DNA of 14,701 nt from an uncultured Verrucomicrobiota bacterium (GTDB lineage Bacteria; Verrucomicrobiota; Kiritimatiellia; CAIVKH01). A program made the position numbers and the translations under genes. Positions 1 to 7,143 of the stretch are shown here, one piece after another. Where the stretch lies: NCBI GenBank assembly GCA_937894535.1, contig CALBHI010000335.1, forward strand, positions 1 through 14,701, read 5' to 3'. Below the pieces are notes generated by a model. The model ran no database searches and was not told the DNA's origin. It saw only the letters and a program-made list of their open reading frames with translations. Position 1 is the first letter of the stretch, and each line of letters starts with the position of its first letter.

Positions 1-750
1 AAGGATTCGAAAGAAGCCATCCTGCTGGAACAGCAGAACAAGGCCGTCAAGACCGCGAAGGATTCCGATGCGTTGATCGAGGAGACCCTCAAGAAGATCG
101 CGGCCGATCCGAAGAACATCAACTACCGCCGCGCCCTGGCCGACCTGTACCTGAAGTCGGACCAGCATGATCTGGCGCTCGAAGCCCTGAAGGCCGCCCA
201 GGAAATGACCGGTGGTGCCGATCCGCAGATCGACCGTGCGGTCAGCAACGCCTATATCCGCAAACTCGATTTCGAAATCGCCCAGTTTGAGGCTGCGGGC
301 GATACGGAACACGTCGAAGCCTGGAAGAAAGAGCGCGCTTCCTTCATGCTCGACGATGCACGCGACAAGGTGGAGCGCTACCCGAACGACCTGCTGTTCC
401 GCTTTGATCTCGGCGTCCTGCTCTTTGAACGCGGTGAGATCAACGAGGCGATCCAGCAGTTCCAGCTCGCCCAGCGCAACCCCCAGAAACGCATCCGTGC
501 ACTCTATTACATGGGCCTGTGCTTCAAACACAAGGGCCAGCTTGATATCGCCGTCGAACAAATGCAGAAGGCGGTGTCGGAGCTGCCGGTGATGGATGAC
601 ACGAAAAAGGACCTGCTCTACGAGCTGGGAACCCTGTCCGAGCGGATGGGCAACAAGGACAAGGCCCTCGCCTACTTCAAGGAAATCTACGGCGTCGATA
701 TCTCCTACCGCGATGTCGCCACGAAGATCGAGTCGTTCTACGCCTCGTGA
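1..750 (+). CDS. TPR-repeat protein, 5' end outside the window
   Basis: The frame is open from base 1 to the TGA at 748-750, so the visible 249 residues are the C-terminal part of a longer protein. A TTG at 73 is in frame, but the open, lysine- and glutamate-rich sequence before it argues against it being the true start. Helical TPR-like pairs are visible at about residues 40-72, 128-160 (LGVLLFERGEINEAIQQF), 166-196 (YYMGLCFKHKGQLDIAVEQM) and 203-233 (LYELGTLSERMGNKDKALAYF). The stretch around residues 85-120 is charged and probably helical without a clean TPR signature. TPR proteins are protein-protein adaptors, and no catalytic motif is visible. No signal peptide can be judged because the N-terminus is missing. 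It overlaps the next gene by 4 bp (GTGA), which suggests translational coupling. Its partner and exact role are unknown. Confidence 0.88.
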   Translation, partial: KDSKEAILLEQQNKAVKTAKDSDALIEETLKKIAADPKNINYRRALADLYLKSDQHDLALEALKAAQEMTGGADPQIDRAVSNAYIRKLDFEIAQFEAAGDTEHVEAWKKERASFMLDDARDKVERYPNDLLFRFDLGVLLFERGEINEAIQQFQLAQRNPQKRIRALYYMGLCFKHKGQLDIAVEQMQKAVSELPVMDDTKKDLLYELGTLSERMGNKDKALAYFKEIYGVDISYRDVATKIESFYAS

Positions 751-1688
751 GGTTTTTCCCGTCAAACGGCACCATCGCGCGGTGGCTCGGTGTCGTGTTC
801 CTGGTTGCCTGTACCGCGTCCTGCAGCCGGCGTGAAGCGCCCCCCCCGCCGTACTTTGCACCTCCCGGCAACGGCGAGCTGTCGGTGATGTCCTACAACC
901 TCCGCATGTACCGGAACATTGACCGTGACAACGACGGGCAGGAGGACGATTTCAAGCCCGACACCGAGATCAACCCGCTGATCGAGGTGATCCGTCGCGC
1001 CAACCCAGACATCCTCGTCCTGCAGGAACTCGGCGACGCATCCACCCTGGCCGATTTCCGCGACCGGTTACGCGCCGCGGGATTGGACTACCCCCACCAT
1101 GACCACCTCGACATCGCCGCATCGTATGTCACCCTTGGCCTGCTGAGCCGCTACCCGATCACCGGCAGGGAGCCCCTGACCAACCTGTTCTACAGCATTC
1201 AAGGCCGCACCTTCCCCGTGCTGCGCGGGTTCCAACAGGTCGACCTGGAAGCCGGCGGCATGACGTTCCGCATCGTGAATGTCCACCTGAAAGCAAAGAC
1301 CTTCCATGAAGCCGGCCAGACTGAAATGCGCCGCAACGAGGCGCGTTTGCTGGCTAGCCAGTTGCGCCGCCTGGAGAAGGAGCGGCCGGACCAACCCGTC
1401 CTGGTGTGCGGGGATTTCAACGACGCCTACAATTCCGCCGCCATGCGTGAACTCATCGGGCAGGAGAATCTGTCGATTTCCGATCTTTCCTTGGCGGATC
1501 CGCTCGGCGACCGCTGGACGCATTACTACCAACGGGAAGATGGGTATGCGCGCATTGACTACATGCTGGTCAATCCGGCGATGCGAACCCGCTGGGTGGC
1601 CGAGAAGTCGGGTATTATTCGCGATGCGCGGACCTACCTGGCATCCGACCACCGACCTATTTTCGCGGTGTTTCGGATCAAAGACTAA
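747..1688 (+). CDS. Endonuclease/exonuclease/phosphatase-family lipoprotein
   Basis: This is a 313-residue protein with the EEP (DNase I-like) fold. Visible family motifs in order are SYNL around N51, LQE with E94, NVHLK with H180, CGDFND with D223 and N225, RIDYML around 272, and SDHRP with D301 and H302. These cover the usual metal, phosphate and general acid/base positions, so it should be an active phosphodiesterase or phosphatase; substrate (nucleic acid, phospholipid or sugar phosphate) cannot be told. The N-terminus has a hydrophobic stretch (WLGVVFLVAC) with an LVAC lipobox at C22, and a second cysteine at 26, so it is probably lipidated and acts in the periplasm or at the outer membrane. 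A Pro-rich linker follows. An acidic DRDNDGQEDD segment (residues 59-68) resembles a calcium loop. The start is a GTG overlapping the upstream stop; no Shine-Dalgarno is visible, consistent with coupling. Its 3' end overlaps the opposing lipoprotein gene by 11 bp. Confidence 0.9.
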   Translation: MRFFPSNGTIARWLGVVFLVACTASCSRREAPPPPYFAPPGNGELSVMSYNLRMYRNIDRDNDGQEDDFKPDTEINPLIEVIRRANPDILVLQELGDASTLADFRDRLRAAGLDYPHHDHLDIAASYVTLGLLSRYPITGREPLTNLFYSIQGRTFPVLRGFQQVDLEAGGMTFRIVNVHLKAKTFHEAGQTEMRRNEARLLASQLRRLEKERPDQPVLVCGDFNDAYNSAAMRELIGQENLSISDLSLADPLGDRWTHYYQREDGYARIDYMLVNPAMRTRWVAEKSGIIRDARTYLASDHRPIFAVFRIKD

Positions 1689-2007
1689 TCGCAGACGTCG
1701 TGTGCAACCGGTAATACCGCGTCTCCTGTGCGGGAACGCGGTCGGTGTAGGTCACGGTTCTTCCGGTGCCACGGATCAGGTCAAACCCGGGAAGAACTTT
1801 CCACGGTGATTTGGCACTGCGGGTGTGGTTGAAGAGCACGGTGTAGGCCATGCCGGGCTCCGTCTCCCAGGACAAGGTCACATTCTCGCCGGAGCGGGTC
1901 ACGAACAACCGCGTCTCGTTGATCGTCCGGTCCTCGAGGGTAACCCGTTGGGTCGCACACCCGGAGGCGAGGATCATGACCAACAGCAGGGGAGCAAAAC
2001 GTCGCAT
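1678..2007 (-). CDS. Small FN3-like lipoprotein of unknown function
   Basis: This protein has 109 residues. It opens with a short basic n-region, a hydrophobic core (LLLVMILASGC) and a lipobox cysteine at C17, so it should be a lipoprotein. The remaining ~90 residues look like one beta-sandwich domain: alternating polar/hydrophobic strands with NVTLSWETEPGMAYTV, a WKVLPG turn, a TGRTVTYTDR strand and a closing RYYRL. This pattern resembles fibronectin type III-like domains in exported proteins; the family assignment is inference. The ATG at 2007 is preceded by GGAAG about 7 nt upstream. It lies 26 bp downstream of the secreted protein gene on the same strand and probably shares its transcript. 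There is no catalytic motif, so a binding or structural envelope role is more likely than an enzyme. Confidence 0.75.
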   Translation of the reverse strand: MRRFAPLLLVMILASGCATQRVTLEDRTINETRLFVTRSGENVTLSWETEPGMAYTVLFNHTRSAKSPWKVLPGFDLIRGTGRTVTYTDRVPAQETRYYRLHTTSAISL

Positions 2008-2033
2008 GCCGAGCTTCCAACCGGAGGCCCGGT

Positions 2034-2810
2034 TTACTTGACGGGCGCCTCGACCGGAGCTTCCACGGCCGGCTCGACCACCTCAACGATCTCGCTCGCG
2101 GGAGCCTCGGGAACGGTCACGGCCTCCACCACCGGAGCAGCCGCTACCGGAGCCGGGGCGGGAACATCGGAGGGACGGTAAAGTTCGGACTGCAGGGGAA
2201 GGTTGGAGGGCGGAAGCATGGGCTGGCGGGGTGCACCTGCATCGGGGCGAACCACCGGGGCCTCCGGTTGCTCGGCATTCCGACGAACAGCCGACGCCGG
2301 CTGATCGTACCAGCTACGAGCCCGCATGGGGGCCGCCTCATCCTCGAGGTTCAAGTTGTACCGGGTGGCGAACCAGTTCCATTCCCGCTTGGACCAGCCC
2401 TGAATCCGTCCGAAATCATTCAACAGGGAGGCGTTGGCCAGTTCGCGCACAAACACCACCTCCGGCATCCACGCCACGCTCTCGCGCACGGAAGCCGGCA
2501 GCAGGTCATCCCCACCGATCAACACGGCACGGGTCGGGGTTTTCTGAACAAAACTGATCTCGCGGAGGTCATGCAGGGTGATCGGGTCCCACGCGGTGCC
2601 ATTCCAGACGTGCAGCAACGGCTCGGCCGTGGTCGCCTCGCCCTGGTATGAAACCAGAACCGATGGACGGTTCGCGGCGACATCGAACAACACCTGGATC
2701 ACGGAAAACCGGGCGGGCGCGACAATCAGGTCATAATGACGCCCGCGGGCCTCGGCTTCGCGGCCCATGCCGAACAAGGCCACCAGCAACATGAACACTA
2801 CTTTTTTCAT
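2034..2810 (-). CDS. Secreted protein of unknown function with Pro/Ala/Val/Glu-rich tail
   Basis: This is 258 residues with the chosen ATG at 2810, which has GAGG 8 nt upstream and begins a clear Sec signal peptide (MKKVVFMLLVALFGMG, likely cleavage after AEA near residue 22). An in-frame start 13 codons further upstream would put extra residues before the signal peptide and is less likely. I do not recognise the family of the folded part (about residues 25-175). It contains VLVSYQGEA, LLHVWNGTAWDPI, RAVLIGGDDLLP and a WSKREWNWFATRYNLNL segment. The last ~75 residues are low complexity, with the final 46 dominated by P, A, V and E and ending in a short VEAP duplication; this is typical of a disordered linker or cell-envelope spanner. 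No lipobox or membrane anchor is visible, so it is probably periplasmic or exported. It leads a two-gene unit with the downstream lipoprotein and is divergent from tpx. Confidence 0.82.
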   Translation of the reverse strand: MKKVVFMLLVALFGMGREAEARGRHYDLIVAPARFSVIQVLFDVAANRPSVLVSYQGEATTAEPLLHVWNGTAWDPITLHDLREISFVQKTPTRAVLIGGDDLLPASVRESVAWMPEVVFVRELANASLLNDFGRIQGWSKREWNWFATRYNLNLEDEAAPMRARSWYDQPASAVRRNAEQPEAPVVRPDAGAPRQPMLPPSNLPLQSELYRPSDVPAPAPVAAAPVVEAVTVPEAPASEIVEVVEPAVEAPVEAPVK

Positions 2811-2833
2811 GATAAATTCCTCAAGTTGCCGGG

Positions 2834-2863
2834 AACCTACCACATCCATTGGGAAAAGTTCAA
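2834..2863 (-). promoter_or_regulatory. Possible sigma70-type promoter for the secreted protein gene
   Basis: On the minus strand TTGAAC (2863-2858) is followed after 18 bp by TAGGTT (2839-2834). The -35 matches consensus in four of six positions and the -10 only in three, with spacing at the long end. A start about 7 nt downstream would give a 5' leader of roughly 15-20 nt that still contains the GAGG ribosome site at 2822-2819. The call rests on spacing and position only. Confidence 0.25.
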
Positions 2864-2895
2864 GGTTTGTACAACGGCAAAGCTGGTCGATCCGG

Positions 2896-2937
2896 GGTAC
2901 TACCAGTTGCCCTCAGCGAAAACGGTAGTATAGTACC
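2896..2937 (+). promoter_or_regulatory. tpx promoter with overlapping inverted repeat (possible operator)
   Basis: TTGCCC (2907-2912) and TATAGT (2929-2934), with a 16-bp spacer, form a plausible sigma70-type promoter about 25-30 bp upstream of the tpx start. An imperfect inverted repeat overlaps it: TACTACCAGTT (2898-2908) faces AACGGTAGTA (2921-2930), pairing over ten positions with one bulged base and a 12-nt centre. GGTACT (2896-2901) also pairs with AGTACC (2932-2937). Arms covering both promoter hexamers are what a repressor or peroxide-responsive activator site would look like. No known PerR or OxyR consensus is matched, so the regulator is unknown. Confidence 0.45.
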
Positions 2938-2951
2938 GCACCAACAACCCA

Positions 2952-2957
2952 AAGGAG
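2952..2957 (+). promoter_or_regulatory. Shine-Dalgarno of tpx
   Basis: AAGGAG lies 7 nt before the ATG at 2965. This decides between that ATG and an in-frame TTG at 2959, which would sit only 1 nt from the ribosome site. It is the strongest ribosome binding site seen in the window, consistent with high expression of a peroxidase. Confidence 0.85.
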
Positions 2958-2964
2958 TTTGACC

Positions 2965-3468
2965 ATGGCTTCGATCACCCTCAAAGGAACCCCGATCAAC
3001 ACGGCCGGCGATTTGCCCGCCGTAGGAACCACCGCCCCAGCGTTCAGCCTGTGCGCCGCCGACCTTCAGGACGTGGGCCTGGCAGCCTATGCCGGCAAGA
3101 AAAAGATCCTCAACATTGTCCCGAGTCTGGACACCGGGATCTGCGCGATGTCGGCGGTCCGCTTCAACAAGGAAGTAGGAGCCCTCGGCGATACCGTGCT
3201 GATCAACATTTCCGCCGACTTGCCTTTCGCCGCCAAGCGTTTCTGTGACGCGGAAAAGTTATCCCACGTGGTGAGTCTTTCCTCTTTCCGGAGCCCGTCG
3301 TTTGGCGCTGATTACGGAATCGCCATCGTGGATGGGCCGCTCAAGGGCCTCCTGGGTCGTGCTGTGCTGGTCCTGGATGCCCAGAACGTGGTCAAACATG
3401 CCGAACTGGTGCCGGAAATTGTCCAGGAACCGAATTACGACGCCGCCCTCCACGCCGCCAAGGCCTGA
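2965..3468 (+). CDS. tpx: Thiol peroxidase Tpx (atypical 2-Cys peroxiredoxin)
   Basis: This is 167 residues, the usual length for the family. Tpx reduces hydrogen peroxide and alkyl hydroperoxides in the cell using thioredoxin as electron donor. The peroxidatic cysteine is C60 in PSLDTGICAMS, with the family Thr three residues before it. The resolving cysteine is C94 in the SADLPFAAKRFC segment, the spacing expected for the intramolecular disulfide of Tpx. Further family blocks are FRSPSFGADYGIAIVDGPLKG and the C-terminal ELVPEIVQEPNYDAAL. An extra cysteine at C30 is present. There is no signal peptide, so it is cytoplasmic. It is monocistronic: its own promoter region and strong ribosome site precede it and an intrinsic terminator follows 27 bp after the stop. 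The identification is secure because both redox cysteines and the surrounding blocks are intact. Confidence 0.96.
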   Translation: MASITLKGTPINTAGDLPAVGTTAPAFSLCAADLQDVGLAAYAGKKKILNIVPSLDTGICAMSAVRFNKEVGALGDTVLINISADLPFAAKRFCDAEKLSHVVSLSSFRSPSFGADYGIAIVDGPLKGLLGRAVLVLDAQNVVKHAELVPEIVQEPNYDAALHAAKA

Positions 3469-3495
3469 TTCACCCCAGATCGACCTTTCCGGGAC

Positions 3496-3522
3496 GCCGC
3501 GGATCACCTCCGCGGCTTTTTA
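3496..3522 (+). terminator. Rho-independent terminator after tpx
   Basis: A perfect 7-bp stem, GCCGCGG (3496-3502) with CCGCGGC (3510-3516), encloses a 7-nt loop and is followed directly by TTTTT (3517-3521). It separates tpx from the kinase operon. Confidence 0.9.
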
Positions 3523-3589
3523 TTATCCTGAATCGGGGTTTTGCGTGTAAGATGACCGGCAAGGAGGCCCGCGCTCCCCTGTTACGATC

Positions 3590-6500
3590 ATGTCGACCAC
3601 ACCACCAGAACACGCCAACGAACCCATCAACGAATCCCCCGGACTGTCCGAAGGTCTGCTTGACCTTCTTCTCCAGCATCTCCCCTGTGCGGTTTTCGTC
3701 AAGGACCGCGAAGGCGTGTACCGGCAGGCCAACCAACGTTGGGCGGAACTCCTCGGCCGGCAGGATCCCGAAACGATCAAGGGTCATACCGACACCGAAT
3801 TCTTTGCCGCCGAGCGGGCTCACGCCCACCGCTTCGACGAGGAGCGCATCATCCTTTCCGGAGAAACCCTACCCGAGCGGATCGAATGGATCGACCAGAC
3901 GGGCGGCGGCAACTGGTGTTCGATCAACCGGATTCCCCTGCGTGATGCACGGGGGGCGGTGACCGGCGTGGTCGGCATCGTCCGCGATGTCACGGACCAG
4001 ATGGTCAACGAGAAACGCGAGCGCACCACCACCCAGGACCTCAAGGCGGTAGTGGAAATCGCCGATCGCCTGATCGCCTCGCCGGATCTCGATACCCTGT
4101 TGCGCAAGGCGGTGGAACTGGCCCGCATGTTGTTGCGCATCGAACGTTGCTCCATCCTGCTCAACCGCGATGACCACCTGGTCGGGACCTACGGCACCGA
4201 CCTGAAGGGACGCACCACGGATGAACGCGACAAGATCATTCCGATGGATGCCGCGTGGGACAACCGGTTCCGGACATGGAACCGCAAAAGTTCCCAGTGG
4301 ATCGTGGAGCGCGACATCCAGCGCTCCTCACCGGATGCCCGCGCCGCCACCGTACGTGACTTCTGGGTGGCCACGACGCCCATCAAGGGATCCCACAACC
4401 GGATGATCGGCGTCTTTTGCAACGATGCGGTGATCTCCGGACATCCGCCGGACGAGCACCTGCAAGACGTCATCGCGGTGTTCTGTTCGTTGCTCGGCAA
4501 CATCATCGAACGCCAGCGAAGCATGGACGAACTGCGCAAAAGGGACCAGGTGCTCGACGGCGTGGCCCGTTCGTCGAGCCAGTTGCTGACCGGAGATGAC
4601 CTCGACCCCTCGATCCGCGAATCACTGCGCGTGCTCGGCGAGTCGATGCAGGTGGACCGGGTCAGCTTGTTCGCCTGCCTGCAGGATCCACTGACCGGCG
4701 AATGGAACATGAGCCAGCGGTATGAATGGGTCCAGCATCCCGCCCTCCCCACCCTCGGCGATGAGCGGTGGCAGGAGTTGCCGTTCCTCCCCGACTTCAC
4801 CGACATGCTGGAACGGTTGTCGGCCGGGGCGATCTACGACGGATTGACCTCCCGCCTCCCTCCCGGCCCTCGCCGGCTCATGGAATCGCTTCAAGTTGTT
4901 TCCTTTCTCCGTGTGCCCATCCATCTCGACAACCGGCTTTGGGGTTTTATCGGTTTTGACGAAGCCCGCGCCGCGCGCGAATGGAGCGGCAACGAAAAAG
5001 CGATTCTGCTGGCCATGGCCGGCAATCTCGGCGGGGCCATCAGCCGCGATGCCACCGGACGCCAACTCAAGGCCCGCGACCGGATCCTCAGTGCGGTGGC
5101 CCGGGCCAACCATGAATTGCTGACCAATCCGGACGTCCTGCTCGCCATCGGGCAAACCCTGCGCATCATGGCCCCGGCCGTGCCTGCGACCCGCATCTTC
5201 CTGTGCGAAAACCAGGACGGAGCGGGACGCGAACAACCGATGATGGTTCCCCGTTTCCTCTACGACAAGGTATCGACGCAACATCGATCCTTCGCCCCCA
5301 GCGAGATCAGCCTGCCCTACGACACGTTTTTCCCGCGCTGGTATGCGGTCATGGCCGCGGGCCGCATCGTTTCCGGACGTGTGCTGGAGTTCCTCACCGA
5401 GGATGCCAACCGGGTAAATTCCGTGCTGATGGCACCCCTGATCGTTGAGAAGAAGTTCTGGGGCATCCTCGGCTTTGACACGGCGGATGCGGGGTATGAC
5501 TGGACCGAGAGTGACACCTCCGCGTTGTCCACCATCGCGGGAAGCATCAGCGCCGCCATTGCCCGCCACCGGGCGGAAATATCCCTGCGCCAAAGCGAGG
5601 AACACTTCCGTTCGCTGATCGAAAATGCCTCGGATCTCATCATCATGGTGGACAACAGGGGCGATGTTCTCTATGCGAGCCCATCCGTGAACCGCGAACT
5701 GGGGATCAATCCTGCGACCCCCGGCAACCTGAACTTCTTCACCCTGATCCATTCCGAGGACTGGAACGAATTGCGCGGCATGTTCGATCCCATCCGTACC
5801 GCCCCGGATCACCGCCTGCACCTCTTCCGCATCCGTCACCCAGCCGGTGAATGGCGCAACCTTGAATGTGCCTTCCAGCGCATCCGCGATGAGCACGGAA
5901 ACACCCGTTTTATTATCAACGCCCGCGACATCACCGAGCGGCAACGCACCGAGGACGCCCTGCGCCGCAGCGAGGACCTGTTGCGCCACTCGCAGAAAAT
6001 GGAGGCGGTCGGCCGGCTCGCCGGTGGCGTGGCCCACGACTTCAACAACCTGCTGACCGCAATCCTCGGCTACAGCGACATGCTGACCGCCCAGATCCCG
6101 GAAGGCCATGAATGGCGCAAGGAAATCACCGAGATCGCCCGCGCCGCCGAACGGGCCCACTCGCTCACCCGTCAACTGCTCGCCTTCAGCCGCCGCCAGG
6201 TGCTCGAACCCAAGAGCATCGACCTGAACCAGATCGTGGCCGACCTTGAGCGCATGCTGAAACGGCTGATCAACGAAGACGTCTCGCTGACCACCGAACT
6301 CGATCCGGCGGCCTGCCCGGTAAAGGTCGATCGCGGGCAGATCGAACAGGTGGTCATCAACTTGTGCCTGAATGCCCGCGACGCCATGCCGGGTGGCGGC
6401 CAGTTGCGCATCGCCACCGCGAACCGCTTGATCACCGAGCCGATCACCCAGGGCCTGATCACCGTCAAACCCGGGCGTTACATCCTGTTGAAAGTGGCCG

Positions 6501-7123
6501 ATACCGGCCATGGCATTCGCGACGAGGTCAAACCGCATGTGTTCGAGCCCTTCTTCACCACCAAGGAAGTCGGCAAGGGCACCGGACTCGGCCTCTCGAT
6601 GGTGTACGGGATCATTGAACAGAGCTCCGGGTACATCCTGTTCGACTCCGCCGTCGGCGTTGGGACGGAATTCACGATCTACCTCCCGATGGCCGATGAA
6701 CCTGCGGGAGCGGGCGCGAGCGACCGCCCCCCGCCCTCCACCGCCGGCGGCGCGGAAAGGATCCTGTTGATCGAGGACGACAAGATCGTGCGCGAACTCA
6801 GTACCCGCATCCTGCGGGACAAGGGCTACCAGGTCACCACCCGCGAAAATGGCGCCGAGGCCCTCGCCTACTTCAAGGAAAACGCCGGGGCCATCGACCT
6901 CGTGCTCACCGACATCATCATGCCCCAGATGAGCGGACTGACCTTCGCCCGCGCGGCCCGGGCCATCCGGCCGGATCTGCGCATCCTCTTCATTTCCGGC
7001 TACGCCGAGGACCACCAGCCCGACGCCCACGAGACCTCCAACGGCCGCAACTATATACAAAAACCCTTTACCGTGTCCTCCCTTTGCGGCAAAGTCCGCG
7101 AGATTCTTGATTCACCTGTGTAA
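3590..7123 (+). CDS. Soluble hybrid sensor histidine kinase, PAS-GAF3-PAS-HisKA-HATPase-REC
   Basis: This is 1177 residues without signal peptide or membrane segment. Domains: PAS about 20-140; GAF about 150-305, 320-490 and 500-660, joined by repeated helical linkers (RDQVLDGVARSS, RDRILSAVARAN); a second PAS about 665-785 ending DITERQ; HisKA with phosphoacceptor H816 in GGVAHDFNNLL; HATPase with N box N928, G1 DTGHGI (from D971) and G2 GKGTGLGLS (995-1003); REC about 1058-1175 with acidic E1062, D1063 and D1064, phosphoacceptor D1108 and K1158. All catalytic residues are intact, so autophosphorylation and intramolecular transfer to D1108 are expected. The H box is of the type common in PAS/GAF hybrid kinases. 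The GAF domains probably sense a small ligand or redox state; which is unknown. The ATG at 3590 is the first possible start after a stop at 3548-3550; AAGGAGG at 3561-3567 is 22 nt away, too far for a normal ribosome site. It leads an operon with prfC 20 bp downstream. No separate response regulator is encoded here, so output may go through phosphorelay elsewhere. Confidence 0.95.
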   Translation: MSTTPPEHANEPINESPGLSEGLLDLLLQHLPCAVFVKDREGVYRQANQRWAELLGRQDPETIKGHTDTEFFAAERAHAHRFDEERIILSGETLPERIEWIDQTGGGNWCSINRIPLRDARGAVTGVVGIVRDVTDQMVNEKRERTTTQDLKAVVEIADRLIASPDLDTLLRKAVELARMLLRIERCSILLNRDDHLVGTYGTDLKGRTTDERDKIIPMDAAWDNRFRTWNRKSSQWIVERDIQRSSPDARAATVRDFWVATTPIKGSHNRMIGVFCNDAVISGHPPDEHLQDVIAVFCSLLGNIIERQRSMDELRKRDQVLDGVARSSSQLLTGDDLDPSIRESLRVLGESMQVDRVSLFACLQDPLTGEWNMSQRYEWVQHPALPTLGDERWQELPFLPDFTDMLERLSAGAIYDGLTSRLPPGPRRLMESLQVVSFLRVPIHLDNRLWGFIGFDEARAAREWSGNEKAILLAMAGNLGGAISRDATGRQLKARDRILSAVARANHELLTNPDVLLAIGQTLRIMAPAVPATRIFLCENQDGAGREQPMMVPRFLYDKVSTQHRSFAPSEISLPYDTFFPRWYAVMAAGRIVSGRVLEFLTEDANRVNSVLMAPLIVEKKFWGILGFDTADAGYDWTESDTSALSTIAGSISAAIARHRAEISLRQSEEHFRSLIENASDLIIMVDNRGDVLYASPSVNRELGINPATPGNLNFFTLIHSEDWNELRGMFDPIRTAPDHRLHLFRIRHPAGEWRNLECAFQRIRDEHGNTRFIINARDITERQRTEDALRRSEDLLRHSQKMEAVGRLAGGVAHDFNNLLTAILGYSDMLTAQIPEGHEWRKEITEIARAAERAHSLTRQLLAFSRRQVLEPKSIDLNQIVADLERMLKRLINEDVSLTTELDPAACPVKVDRGQIEQVVINLCLNARDAMPGGGQLRIATANRLITEPITQGLITVKPGRYILLKVADTGHGIRDEVKPHVFEPFFTTKEVGKGTGLGLSMVYGIIEQSSGYILFDSAVGVGTEFTIYLPMADEPAGAGASDRPPPSTAGGAERILLIEDDKIVRELSTRILRDKGYQVTTRENGAEALAYFKENAGAIDLVLTDIIMPQMSGLTFARAARAIRPDLRILFISGYAEDHQPDAHETSNGRNYIQKPFTVSSLCGKVREILDSPV

Positions 7124-7143
7124 GCTCCAGCCCGTGTGAGGAC

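Noticed and set aside
2867..2874. TTGTACAA palindrome between the secreted protein gene and tpx
   Set aside because: An eight-base palindrome in a 150-bp AT-richer intergenic stretch is easily due to chance, and it has no clear relation to a promoter hexamer.
4622..7060. An 812-codon open frame on the minus strand, antisense to the kinase gene
   Set aside because: The translation is Gly/Val/Asp/Gln-rich with no domain. It is the mirror of a GC-rich coding sequence whose plus-strand frame has complete PAS, GAF, HisKA, HATPase and REC motifs.
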